Shown: in pieces, positions 1 to 8,170 of the stretch
Position numbering within the stretch: the stretch's first letter is position 1
Layout: every line of letters begins with the position of its first letter
Origin: Vibrio marinisediminis
Lineage (GTDB): Bacteria > Pseudomonadota > Gammaproteobacteria > Enterobacterales > Vibrionaceae
NCBI RefSeq assembly: GCF_014050145.1
Contig: NZ_JACFYF010000002.1
Span: 124,001 to 188,000 of the forward strand
Direction of reading: 5' to 3'
Length of the DNA: 64,000 nt
Notes under the pieces: generated by a model
Seen by the model: the letters and a program-made list of their open reading frames with translations, nothing else
Databases searched by the model: none
What the model was told of the DNA's origin: nothing
Translations under genes and position numbers: made by a program

Positions 1-3000
1 CGACTTTAGATAGGGTTTCTTGCACCTTATCTTTTAAGCTTTCTTTTAGCTCATGAAGGTTTTTATTCTCTTTGAGCTTGCGATTACGATGATCCACCGC
101 GCGGAAAGTCACTTTTAAGTGTTCAGGAACTTGTTCTAATTTCCAATCTTCACGCAGAAGTTCTACACCCGTCATTCGGCGTAGCTCTTTTTCAAGTGCG
201 TCTAACAATGGCATTTCCATTGCTGTCACACGTGCAAGAAACGCATCGGCGTAATTCGGCGCAGGCACAAAATTCTTACGTAACGTTTTTGGCAATGATT
301 TAATCAAGCTCATCACCAACTCATGGCGCAAACCTGGTATTTGCCAATCAAACCCAGCTTGCTCAACTTGGTTTAAGATCGGCAGCGGCAAATGTACGGT
401 TACACCGTCACTGTCTACGCCCGGTTCAAACTGGTAACTTAGCTTGAGTTTGATACCATTTTGATGCCAGAAGTTCGGGTAGTCTAAATCCGTTACGTGG
501 CTGGCATCGCCTCTAAACAACATCTCTTTTTCAAAGTTGAGCAGCTCAGCGTTTTCTTTTGACGCCTTCTTCCACCATGTGTCGAAATGTCTGCCTGAAA
601 CGACTTCAGTGCCAACGCGCTGATCGTAAAAATCAAACAATTCATCATCGTCAACTAAGATATCGCGACGACGTGATTTATGCTCCAGCTCTTCCACTTC
701 TTGCAGCAGTTTTCGGTTCTGCTTGAAGAAAGCATGCTTGGTATCCCACTCACCTTCAACCAGTGCACTACGAATGAAGATTTCACGACTAATGGTTGCA
801 TCAATATTGCTGTAGTTCACTAGGCGCTTAGGAACAATCGCAATCCCGTACAGCATCACTTTTTCATGCGCCATGACAGCCGCTTGTTTCTTCGACCAAT
901 GCGGTTCGCTGTAACTGCGCTTGATCAAGTGTTTGGCTAACGGTTCAATCCACTCTGGCTGGATTTTGGCGATGATACGCCCCCAAAGTTTAGAGGTTTC
1001 CACCAGCTCCGCAGACATCACCCACTTAGGCTGTTTCTTAAACAAGCCAGATGCCGGGAATATATGGAAACGGGCGTTACGCGCACCTTGGTACTCGTTT
1101 TTCTCTTGGTCTTTAATACCAATGTGAGAAAGCAGACCAACCAAAATAGCACTATGTACACCTTGATAACTAGCTGGCTCAGAGTTGAGTTTAAAATCCA
1201 TCTCGCGCATTGATTGATGGATCTGGAAATACACATCTTGCCATTCACGCACGCGCAAATAGTTGAGATATTCCTGTTTGCATTGTTTACGGAACTGGTT
1301 ACCAGACAACTCTTTTTGTTGCTTTTGGATGTATTCCCAAAGGTTAACAAAGGTCAAGAAATCAGAATCTTCATGGAAGAAACGACGATGCTTATCATCT
1401 GAAGACTGTTTTTTGTCGCTCGGGCGCTCGCGAGGGTCTTGAATAGACAATGCAGAGGCGACAATCATCACCTCTTTAAGCGCACCATATTTTGGTGCTT
1501 CAAGCACCATACGCGCTAAACGAGGGTCAATAGGTAGACGCGCTAATTGACGACCAATCGGCGTTAGACGCTTCTTGGCATCTTTTGCTTCTGCGTTAAT
1601 TGCACCCAACTCTTCAAGTAGGCGAACGCCGTCTTGAATATTGCGTTTATCTGGCGCTTCAACAAATGGGAAGGCTTCAATATCACCAAGCCCTAACGCG
1701 GTCATTTGCAAAATAACCGACGCTAAGTTAGTGCGTAGAATTTCAGGGTCGGTAAATTCAGGGCGAGAATTAAAATCTTCCTCTGAATAAAGACGGATAC
1801 AGATACCCTCTTCCACACGACCACAGCGACCTTTACGCTGGTTTGCACTGGCTTGGGACACCGCTTCAATCGGTAGGCGCTGCACTTTGGTGCGGTAGCT
1901 ATAACGGCTAATACGCGCAGTACCCGGGTCAATCACATACTTAATACCCGGAACTGTTAATGATGTTTCTGCAACGTTGGTTGCCAACACAATACGGCGA
2001 CCTGCGTGGGGTTGGAAAATCTTGTTTTGCTCGCCCGCTGAAAGGCGCGCGTAAAGCGGCACTATTTCAGTGCTCTTTAGATTTCGTTTTGCCAATGCAT
2101 CGGCAGTATCGCGAATTTCACGCTCACCATTCATAAAGATCAGGATGTCACCTAAACCTTCATCGCATAGCTCATCAACCGCTTCGAAAATACCCTCTAA
2201 CTGATCACGATCGCTATCATCATGACCGCCTAAAGGACGGTAGCGTGTTTCCACCGGGTAAGTGCGCCCAGACACTTCGATAATTGGTGCATTACGGAAG
2301 TGGTTTGAAAAACGTTCTGGGTCAATCGTCGCAGAGGTGATGATCACTTTTAGATCAGGACGACGCGGCAACAATTCTTTTAAATAACCCAAGATAAAAT
2401 CGATGTTCAAGCTGCGCTCGTGCGCTTCATCGATAATGATCGTGTCATATTGGTTTAAGAAACGGTCATGTTGGATCTCTGCCAGTAAGATACCGTCAGT
2501 CATCAATTTGATCTGGGTTTGCTCAGAAATCTGATCGTTAAATCGAACCTTGTAGCCGACAAAATCGCCCAATTGGGTTTTCATCTCTTCGGCAATACGG
2601 TTTGCAACCGAGCGAGCCGCCAAACGACGTGGCTGAGTATGACCGATTAAACCAAATTTGCCGCGCCCAAGTTCCGCACAGATTTTTGGTAACTGAGTGG
2701 TTTTACCTGAGCCAGTTTCACCCGCGACGATCACCACTTGGTTTTCGGCAATGGCTTTTGCTATATCGTCTTTCTTTTGACTAACTGGCAGCAGCTCTGG
2801 GTATTCAATAGTCACTGGTTGTGAGCAGCGTTGCTCAGCTTCCATCATTGATTTAGCAATATCGAGTGCGATTTCATCAAACACCGCATTACGCGATGCT
2901 TCTTTGTTTATTTTACTCGCACCAGAGATTCGCTTACTCAAACGGAAGCGATCACGCAACATGCATTGTTCTAACGCCTTACGCAAAGAGGCGGCGTTAT

Positions 3001-3055
3001 TTGCCTGCGCTTTTTGTTCGCTAGGCTGTGTTTTTTTCGGCTGTGACGAAGTCAA
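1..3055 (-). CDS. hrpA: ATP-dependent RNA helicase HrpA (3' end cut by window)
   Basis: DEAH-box RNA helicase, cytoplasmic, acting in RNA and ribosome metabolism. About 1,018 codons are present; the family is near 1,300 residues, so the C-terminus lies outside the window. Read on the minus strand, it has a Walker A motif (GETGSGKTT, about residue 89), a DEAH box (IIDEAH), the SAT motif (ITSAT) and the motif VI-type stretch NQRKGRCGR. The start is unusual: TTG at 3055, with GGA six bases upstream and an in-frame stop seven codons upstream with no ATG between. The N-terminal MLRDRF stretch at about residue 32 then aligns with E. coli HrpA as I remember it. A downstream ATG would lose that conserved part. 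It lies downstream of the outer-membrane gene and its terminator, so it is probably transcribed alone. Confidence 0.95.
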   Translation of the reverse strand, partial: MTSSQPKKTQPSEQKAQANNAASLRKALEQCMLRDRFRLSKRISGASKINKEASRNAVFDEIALDIAKSMMEAEQRCSQPVTIEYPELLPVSQKKDDIAKAIAENQVVIVAGETGSGKTTQLPKICAELGRGKFGLIGHTQPRRLAARSVANRIAEEMKTQLGDFVGYKVRFNDQISEQTQIKLMTDGILLAEIQHDRFLNQYDTIIIDEAHERSLNIDFILGYLKELLPRRPDLKVIITSATIDPERFSNHFRNAPIIEVSGRTYPVETRYRPLGGHDDSDRDQLEGIFEAVDELCDEGLGDILIFMNGEREIRDTADALAKRNLKSTEIVPLYARLSAGEQNKIFQPHAGRRIVLATNVAETSLTVPGIKYVIDPGTARISRYSYRTKVQRLPIEAVSQASANQRKGRCGRVEEGICIRLYSEEDFNSRPEFTDPEILRTNLASVILQMTALGLGDIEAFPFVEAPDKRNIQDGVRLLEELGAINAEAKDAKKRLTPIGRQLARLPIDPRLARMVLEAPKYGALKEVMIVASALSIQDPRERPSDKKQSSDDKHRRFFHEDSDFLTFVNLWEYIQKQQKELSGNQFRKQCKQEYLNYLRVREWQDVYFQIHQSMREMDFKLNSEPASYQGVHSAILVGLLSHIGIKDQEKNEYQGARNARFHIFPASGLFKKQPKWVMSAELVETSKLWGRIIAKIQPEWIEPLAKHLIKRSYSEPHWSKKQAAVMAHEKVMLYGIAIVPKRLVNYSNIDATISREIFIRSALVEGEWDTKHAFFKQNRKLLQEVEELEHKSRRRDILVDDDELFDFYDQRVGTEVVSGRHFDTWWKKASKENAELLNFEKEMLFRGDASHVTDLDYPNFWHQNGIKLKLSYQFEPGVDSDGVTVHLPLPILNQVEQAGFDWQIPGLRHELVMSLIKSLPKTLRKNFVPAPNYADAFLARVTAMEMPLLDALEKELRRMTGVELLREDWKLEQVPEHLKVTFRAVDHRNRKLKENKNLHELKESLKDKVQETLSKV

Positions 3056-3114
3056 AGCGTGTCCTATTCTTTCTTATATCAAAACTGCGCGGATTGTAGC
3101 ATAAAACCAATGCA

Positions 3115-3149
3115 AAACGCCCATCTGCACTGTGTGTCGATGGGCGTTT
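3115..3149 (-). terminator. Rho-independent terminator of the MipA-type gene
   Basis: Perfect 11-bp stem (AAACGCCCATC with GATGGGCGTTT), 13-nt loop. On the minus strand it is followed by a T-run (TTTTGC). It lies just after the stop of the gene at 3173-4492 and before hrpA. Confidence 0.7.
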
Positions 3150-3172
3150 ATTCGTTAACTTTAATTCAACGA

Positions 3173-4492
3173 TTAAAAATCAAACTGGATGTAAACCGTA
3201 TTGTAGTTACTGCCACCTTTGATTCGACCAAACTGAGACGCTTTCTCAAAAATCGCGCTGCGATGATGCAATGAGTAACCCACCCACACATTTTTCCAAT
3301 CTGACTGATTAATCAAATCACCCACGTTAAGGTCAAATGAAAAATCTAAGTAATTGAGCAAGTTGCTTGGCGTGTAGCCTTTACGCGCCATTTCACTGCC
3401 TTCTATGTGGGTAATATTATCGATATACGAAATACCCTCGGCAAAACCAAAACGCCAACGCGTTGGCCAATCTATTGTCACGTAAGCTTTAATCGCTGCC
3501 ACATATTCGGTACTTGCGTTCTGTACATCAGACGACCAGTGGTGAACCAGACCCGGGGTAAAGAATATATCGATCGGATAACCAAATAGCTCATCAGTTA
3601 AAGGGTGACCATAGAAAACGGAAGTTAGTTGGTTGTTGTTAGGATCTTTTTCGCGATTGAAAGCAAAGATATCGCCAATGTTAGACGGTGTCGCCCATCC
3701 GTGTGCGACTCTCAAATAACGCTGGTTAGTTAACTCAGATTTTCGCGGTTTGGTTTTATCGTTGAAAAAGCCAAAACCAACAAATATTTCGCCTTCATAG
3801 CGGTCGACCACCGCATCTGAGTGGTAAGCACTGTCATCCAATCGCGTAATGCTGGTAGAACCTAACAAATACAAGTTAGAGGCAATATGATAACGGGCAT
3901 CAATACCCACATTTACATCCACACCGGCGTCAATATTTTGGTCGGTAAACTTATTAAATGCGTAGTACTTGCTATTGAAGTCCGCATCTTTGTAGCGCAA
4001 AGTCAGATGAGGTTTTAACTCCCAGTTACCAAATTCATACTCCGCCGTTGCACGTAAATTAGAATGTAAACGGGTATCTTCATCACCCATCAACTCCCAA
4101 TCAATATGCCAACTATCATTCAACTGATGTCGGACTTGAAAACCAAAATCAGCAGCATCGCCTTGGTTTGCATTTTGTATTGATGCAGGGATATCAACAA
4201 AACGCATCCGAGTTAGTGCATTTAGCTCAAAAGCACCCTCTTGCCACTTAGCAATATGAAATCCCCCTTCTAAACCATCAACAAACACATACTCATTATT
4301 GAAGTACATTTGCGGAACGAAAGTGGCAACCGTTTGATCACCGACTTGGGTATCAAATGGTACGCTTGCTACGCGATACATTGCAGCAATGCCCCAATTT
4401 TGTTCTGGTTGTTCAGCACGTACGCCACTCGAAGTGGTGCAAATCATGGTTAAAATTACCGCAAAAAGTGGGCGCGAGTTAATAATTGTCAT
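3173..4492 (-). CDS. MipA/OmpV-type outer-membrane barrel protein with PagL-like C-terminal region
   Basis: Secreted outer-membrane protein of about 439 residues. A signal peptide (residues 1-26, ending SSGVRA) precedes alternating aromatic beta-strand sequence, and the protein ends in Phe (YIQFDF), the usual barrel signature. The N-terminal half resembles the MipA/OmpV family. The C-terminal half is extra and carries GYSLHHRSAIFE near residues 410-420, an H..S...E arrangement that recalls lipid A 3-O-deacylase PagL; this second similarity is tentative. I prefer ATG 4492, which gives a compact signal peptide. An in-frame TTG at 4504 adds four lysine-rich residues and has no better ribosome site. 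Single gene, divergent from the unknown gene at 4590, terminated by the hairpin at 3115-3149. Confidence 0.6.
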   Translation of the reverse strand: MTIINSRPLFAVILTMICTTSSGVRAEQPEQNWGIAAMYRVASVPFDTQVGDQTVATFVPQMYFNNEYVFVDGLEGGFHIAKWQEGAFELNALTRMRFVDIPASIQNANQGDAADFGFQVRHQLNDSWHIDWELMGDEDTRLHSNLRATAEYEFGNWELKPHLTLRYKDADFNSKYYAFNKFTDQNIDAGVDVNVGIDARYHIASNLYLLGSTSITRLDDSAYHSDAVVDRYEGEIFVGFGFFNDKTKPRKSELTNQRYLRVAHGWATPSNIGDIFAFNREKDPNNNQLTSVFYGHPLTDELFGYPIDIFFTPGLVHHWSSDVQNASTEYVAAIKAYVTIDWPTRWRFGFAEGISYIDNITHIEGSEMARKGYTPSNLLNYLDFSFDLNVGDLINQSDWKNVWVGYSLHHRSAIFEKASQFGRIKGGSNYNTVYIQFDF

Positions 4493-4589
4493 TTTTTTCG
4501 CCAAAAGGTGATTAATTTGGTTGAATCAGCGACTTTGTTGTTATGTTTCACTGACATTCGACGTTAATATAAGAACATACAATCTCATA

Positions 4590-4991
4590 ATGCAAAAAAT
4601 TGTGAAAGTTTCTGAACTGAAGAATTTACTCGATACCATGACCACCGATACAGACCTTGATGTCGTTACCGGTGACGAATGGTTACCTGAACAACTGGTA
4701 GCGACTTCCATTGTCGAGGATATGTTGTTCCTAGAATTCGATAACGCGCCGGAAGATATTCAAGGAGAGGAAGCCCGAGGCTTCGTTGAACATGAAATCG
4801 ATATGATCCGTGGTAAATTTGAACAAATCATCGCGGAAGACTCTGATGCCAAAAGCAAAGCGGATGCAATTTTAGCGCTGTTTTTGCTTGGACACGAATT
4901 AAGCAGCGGCGAAGTCATTGAAATCTTAGAAGACAGTGAAAATGCCTTCAGCGAAAAGCCTGAAGAGGCTTGCGAAGCGGAACCTGTCTAA
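4590..4991 (+). CDS. Conserved-looking acidic protein of unknown function
   Basis: A 133-residue soluble, strongly acidic protein (tail rich in Glu: EDSENAFSEKPEEACEAEPV). No signal peptide, membrane segment or catalytic motif is visible, and I do not recognise the family. ATG 4590 is chosen because the longer reading frame back to TTG 4521 adds a non-protein-like stretch; no strong ribosome site is seen at either. It is followed after 33 bp by the PhoD-like phosphatase on the same strand, so the two are probably co-transcribed. Confidence 0.7.
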   Translation: MQKIVKVSELKNLLDTMTTDTDLDVVTGDEWLPEQLVATSIVEDMLFLEFDNAPEDIQGEEARGFVEHEIDMIRGKFEQIIAEDSDAKSKADAILALFLLGHELSSGEVIEILEDSENAFSEKPEEACEAEPV

Positions 4992-5024
4992 CACATAAAA
5001 CAACAACGTCTATTTGAGTTATCC

Positions 5025-6950
5025 ATGAGCGAAATCCAATCTTTGCCACTCGTATTAGCGGGTCCTATTCTTCGTAAGTCGACCACTGATGAGTTGGTAC
5101 TATGGTTAGTAACTCGGGAACCAATCCACGGTTCTTTTCAGTTGTTTGCCGAAGCCGATCAAGGCATCATTTTTGAGTGTCCACTTTCTAACTGTAAACA
5201 GTTACAAATTGGTCAGAATGCTCATGTTATATTGGCTCAGTTCAAAGGGAGTTTTCCAGCGGATGTGGCGTTGAGTTACGAGTTTGTCACTCAAGACGGT
5301 AAACTGTCTCAACTGCAACCTGAAATGTTATACGCGGATGAAGTTCGACCTATCTTCCGTATTTCCACCCGAGCAGATTACTTGCTGCATGGCTCTTGCC
5401 GCAACCCTCATCACCCAGCTAAAGATGCATTAGTCCAAGCCGACTTAAAAGTCTCCCAGCAAGCTCTGCAAGATCGCCCTGATATGTTGCTGATGAGTGG
5501 AGACCAGATCTACGCAGATCACGTGGCCGGTCCTATGCTTGACGCCATTCATCAAGTCTGTGAACGACTTGGTTTACGTGATGAAGCGTTTGCTGAAGCG
5601 CCAATTAAAGATAGTGCCGAGCTATTGGCGCATCAGCACTGCTACTATCAGCGTGATCAATTGCTGCCAAGTTACAATGATGAAAGCCACTGGCTCAATC
5701 GATTACTGCTACCAAAACACACGCCTATATTTAGCTCTCGCGAGTGTGAAAACCATCTGATCACTTTTAGCGAATTTATCGCGATGTATCTACTCGTTTG
5801 GTCTCCTGCGTTATGGCGCTGCATCAACATTGATCGCTTAGAAGACCATGGGTTCACCCACGGCGGTCAACCGTTTGCACCTGTGACGGTAAAGCATTGG
5901 CGACAAGAGAAGCAACAGATCGAAAACTTTATTGCCGGGCTTAACAATGCCTCTCGCCTAATGGCACATATTCCGACCTATATGATTTTCGATGATCACG
6001 ATGTCACTGATGATTGGAACTTAACCGTTGGTTGGGAAAAAGCCGCATACGATAATCGATTTGCTAAGCGAATCATTGGCAATGGTTTGCTGGCTTATTG
6101 GCTATGCCAAGGTTGGGGAAATGAACCGGATAACTTTCCACAAGAGCTATGGGATCTAACTGATCGATTTATAGATCGCGCAGGCGAGCCAAAGCAAAGC
6201 ACTCAAGCTCACGATGATTTAATCCAATACCTGTATAGTTTTGAGAATTGGCATTACACCATTCACAGCTCACCTAAAGTAGTGGTGCTCGATACTCGTA
6301 CCCGTCGTTGGCGCTCAGAGTCACGAATGAACAAACCGTCAGGCTTGATGGATTGGGAAGCGTTAATCGAGTTTCAACAAGAATTAATGCACCAAGACAA
6401 AGTCGTCGTCGTTTCTGCCGCGCCAATGTTTGGTGTTAAGTTTATCGAAGCGCTACAAAAAAGTATGACGATGCTGCGCCAGCCACTTCTGATCGATGCA
6501 GAAAACTGGATGGCTCACCCTGGCAGTGCGAATACCTTGCTCAGTATCTTTACCCACACGAAGACACCGACAAACTTTGTTATTTTATCTGGCGATGTAC
6601 ATTATTCGTTTGCCTACGACATCAAACTTAGATTTAGAAAATCGAGCCCTAATATTTACCAAATTACGTGTAGCGGTTTTAAAAACCAGTTTCCTGAGCC
6701 TTTGCTTGGAATTTGTGACCGTATTGATCGAGCCATATACTCCCCTCGTTCACCACTCAACTACCTAACCAAACGCAAGCGTTTAAAAGTGTTCAAGCGT
6801 GATCCTGATACCTCTGGTTCACGTCGTTTAGTCAACAGCAGCGCTGTCGGTGAACTGAAGTTAGATCCTCATGGTAAACCAAGTGAAATATCGATTCTCA
6901 CTGGTGAAGGAAACAGCATTCACTTTCCTCCAACACAAGAAAGCTTGTGA
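5025..6950 (+). CDS. PhoD-like alkaline phosphatase / metallophosphatase
   Basis: 641-residue protein of the PhoD-like (calcineurin-type) metallophosphatase family, which hydrolyses phosphomono- or diesters with a metal centre. Visible landmarks are LHGSCRNPHH (about 118), the metal-binding SGDQIYAD (about 157), FDDHDVTDDW (about 322) and LSGDVHYSFAYD (about 521). These match the D-N-H metal-ligand blocks of the family. No signal peptide is present, unlike Tat-exported PhoD, so this is a cytoplasmic family member and its substrate is unknown. The N-terminal ~110 residues form a beta-rich leader domain. It is flanked by the acidic unknown gene upstream and the TerB-like gene downstream on the same strand. 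Confidence 0.85.
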   Translation: MSEIQSLPLVLAGPILRKSTTDELVLWLVTREPIHGSFQLFAEADQGIIFECPLSNCKQLQIGQNAHVILAQFKGSFPADVALSYEFVTQDGKLSQLQPEMLYADEVRPIFRISTRADYLLHGSCRNPHHPAKDALVQADLKVSQQALQDRPDMLLMSGDQIYADHVAGPMLDAIHQVCERLGLRDEAFAEAPIKDSAELLAHQHCYYQRDQLLPSYNDESHWLNRLLLPKHTPIFSSRECENHLITFSEFIAMYLLVWSPALWRCINIDRLEDHGFTHGGQPFAPVTVKHWRQEKQQIENFIAGLNNASRLMAHIPTYMIFDDHDVTDDWNLTVGWEKAAYDNRFAKRIIGNGLLAYWLCQGWGNEPDNFPQELWDLTDRFIDRAGEPKQSTQAHDDLIQYLYSFENWHYTIHSSPKVVVLDTRTRRWRSESRMNKPSGLMDWEALIEFQQELMHQDKVVVVSAAPMFGVKFIEALQKSMTMLRQPLLIDAENWMAHPGSANTLLSIFTHTKTPTNFVILSGDVHYSFAYDIKLRFRKSSPNIYQITCSGFKNQFPEPLLGICDRIDRAIYSPRSPLNYLTKRKRLKVFKRDPDTSGSRRLVNSSAVGELKLDPHGKPSEISILTGEGNSIHFPPTQESL

Positions 6951-6961
6951 TCTAACTCAAA

Positions 6962-7002
6962 TGCCACTATGTATAGAAATATAACTTTCAACAATAGTGG
7001 CA
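6962..7002 (+). repeat. Inverted repeat before the TerB-like gene
   Basis: Perfect 9-bp arms (TGCCACTAT 6962-6970, ATAGTGGCA 6994-7002) with a 23-nt loop, ending six bases before ATG 7009. There is no U-tract, so it is more likely an intercistronic RNA hairpin or operator than a terminator. Confidence 0.5.
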
Positions 7003-7008
7003 AACGTT

Positions 7009-7467
7009 ATGCTCAATTCAATTACTAAACTATTCAAGCAATTGCTTGAGGGAAATGATTTAGGTGACCAACATAAAGCCGATCCTAACTTAGCCATTGC
7101 TTGTTTACTGTGTGAAGTCGCTGGCGCAGATCACCAAATTGATAACAATGAAATTGCGGCGAAAAAGCAGTTAATTGGTCGCTTGCTTGACTTAGATGCA
7201 GCTCAAACTGATGTCTTACTTAACCGTGCGGAAGAGAGATCAAAGCAATCCGCATCTTTGTATGAGTTTACTTCCCAGCTGCGTGAACTTAGCCAAGAGA
7301 CTCGCTATTCGTTAATTCAAGCGATGTGGCAAGTTGCCCATGCTGACGGTGAGATAGACCCTTTAGAGGACGCTGTCATTCGTAAAAGCGCCGAATTACT
7401 CTATGTTGACCACCATGATTTTATTCGCGCAAAACTCTCTGTAACGGAAAGTAAAAGCGCACCATAA
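7009..7467 (+). CDS. TerB-like tellurite-resistance-family protein
   Basis: 152-residue all-helical soluble protein of the TerB fold. It has two repeated acidic blocks, one at LLCEVAGADHQIDNNEIAAKKQLI (about 30-53) and one at AMWQVAHADGEIDPLEDAVIRK (about 105-126), giving the two-fold D-x-[IE]-D pattern of TerB metal-binding sites. ATG 7009 (MLNSITKLF) is preferred; a GTG at 6997 is in frame but lies inside the inverted repeat. It is third in a same-strand run after the acidic unknown protein and the PhoD-like phosphatase and is closed by a strong terminator. No other ter genes are nearby, so a tellurite role should not be assumed. Confidence 0.8.
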   Translation: MLNSITKLFKQLLEGNDLGDQHKADPNLAIACLLCEVAGADHQIDNNEIAAKKQLIGRLLDLDAAQTDVLLNRAEERSKQSASLYEFTSQLRELSQETRYSLIQAMWQVAHADGEIDPLEDAVIRKSAELLYVDHHDFIRAKLSVTESKSAP

Positions 7468-7493
7468 CGGTCGTCACCCATAGATTTGATCAA

Positions 7494-7520
7494 AAAAAGC
7501 GAGCTTATTGCTCGCTTTTT
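7494..7520. terminator. Bidirectional terminator
   Basis: 11-bp stem AAAAAGCGAGC / GCTCGCTTTTT with a 5-nt loop, between the convergent TerB-like gene and exonuclease gene. A-run and T-run flanks let it serve both strands. Confidence 0.85.
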
Positions 7521-7541
7521 GATTTCATTAACTGGTCAACA

Positions 7542-8072
7542 CTAAAACATCGTCAGTGCTAATTTTGCCAAATTATAAGCATCAACATATCCAGAATGTT
7601 GCCGCCCTTCCCAATCAATGCCTTTGGCTTCTTGAGCCGCTTTATGCCCAATTCGTTTTTCTTTCAGTCGATTCTGAATACGATATATGGTTGCTAAGTT
7701 CACATACTCATTAAACGGTACGTCTAAGCCTTTATCAGCACACTCTTTAGCAAGAATTAAATCATCACGCCCCCAAGCGGCGTAAATTTTATTTGAGCCA
7801 CCGAAGTTTTTAATCATCGACTTCAGCACTTCGCCCAATGGTCGACCTTGCTTTTCAATTTTACGCGGCGTTATACCGGTTAATTCAACGCAAAAAAGCG
7901 ACACTTCATCATGCTCTGGCTTCACGTAATATTGCGCTCGCTTAACGATTTCACCTTTAACTAGGTCGATCTCTGCCAGACCGATTTCAATGATTTCGCC
8001 AGTTGTCCCAACGCCATCTTTATTCCAGCAGCACATTTCTAGATCGAAACAAACGATACGGTTGTGATTCAT
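7542..8072 (-). CDS. DEDDh-family 3'-5' exonuclease
   Basis: 176-residue exonuclease-fold protein, similar in type to KapD/Eri1-like 3'-5' exonucleases. Acidic metal ligands are visible: D10 and E12 in CFDLEMCC, an Asp in WGRDDL (about 103), and the H...D pair in QHSGYVDAYNLA (about 159-165), which makes it DEDDh. The middle motif LTGITPRKI fits the family Exo II region spacing. It is cytoplasmic with no signal peptide. RNA or DNA as substrate cannot be told from sequence; Eri1-type relatives prefer RNA. It is followed by the shared terminator at 7494-7520. Confidence 0.85.
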   Translation of the reverse strand: MNHNRIVCFDLEMCCWNKDGVGTTGEIIEIGLAEIDLVKGEIVKRAQYYVKPEHDEVSLFCVELTGITPRKIEKQGRPLGEVLKSMIKNFGGSNKIYAAWGRDDLILAKECADKGLDVPFNEYVNLATIYRIQNRLKEKRIGHKAAQEAKGIDWEGRQHSGYVDAYNLAKLALTMF

Positions 8073-8170
8073 GACTCGCCCGATGAGGTTCTAACTAAAA
8101 CGCGAAATTCTACCGTAAACCATAGCCTAACCCAAGCATCGACTCACGCTATTACTGCCTGTTCGAGCAG

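Noticed and set aside
4492-4504. TTG 4504 as the start of the MipA-type gene
   Set aside because: No better ribosome site than ATG 4492, and it only adds four residues before a complete signal peptide.
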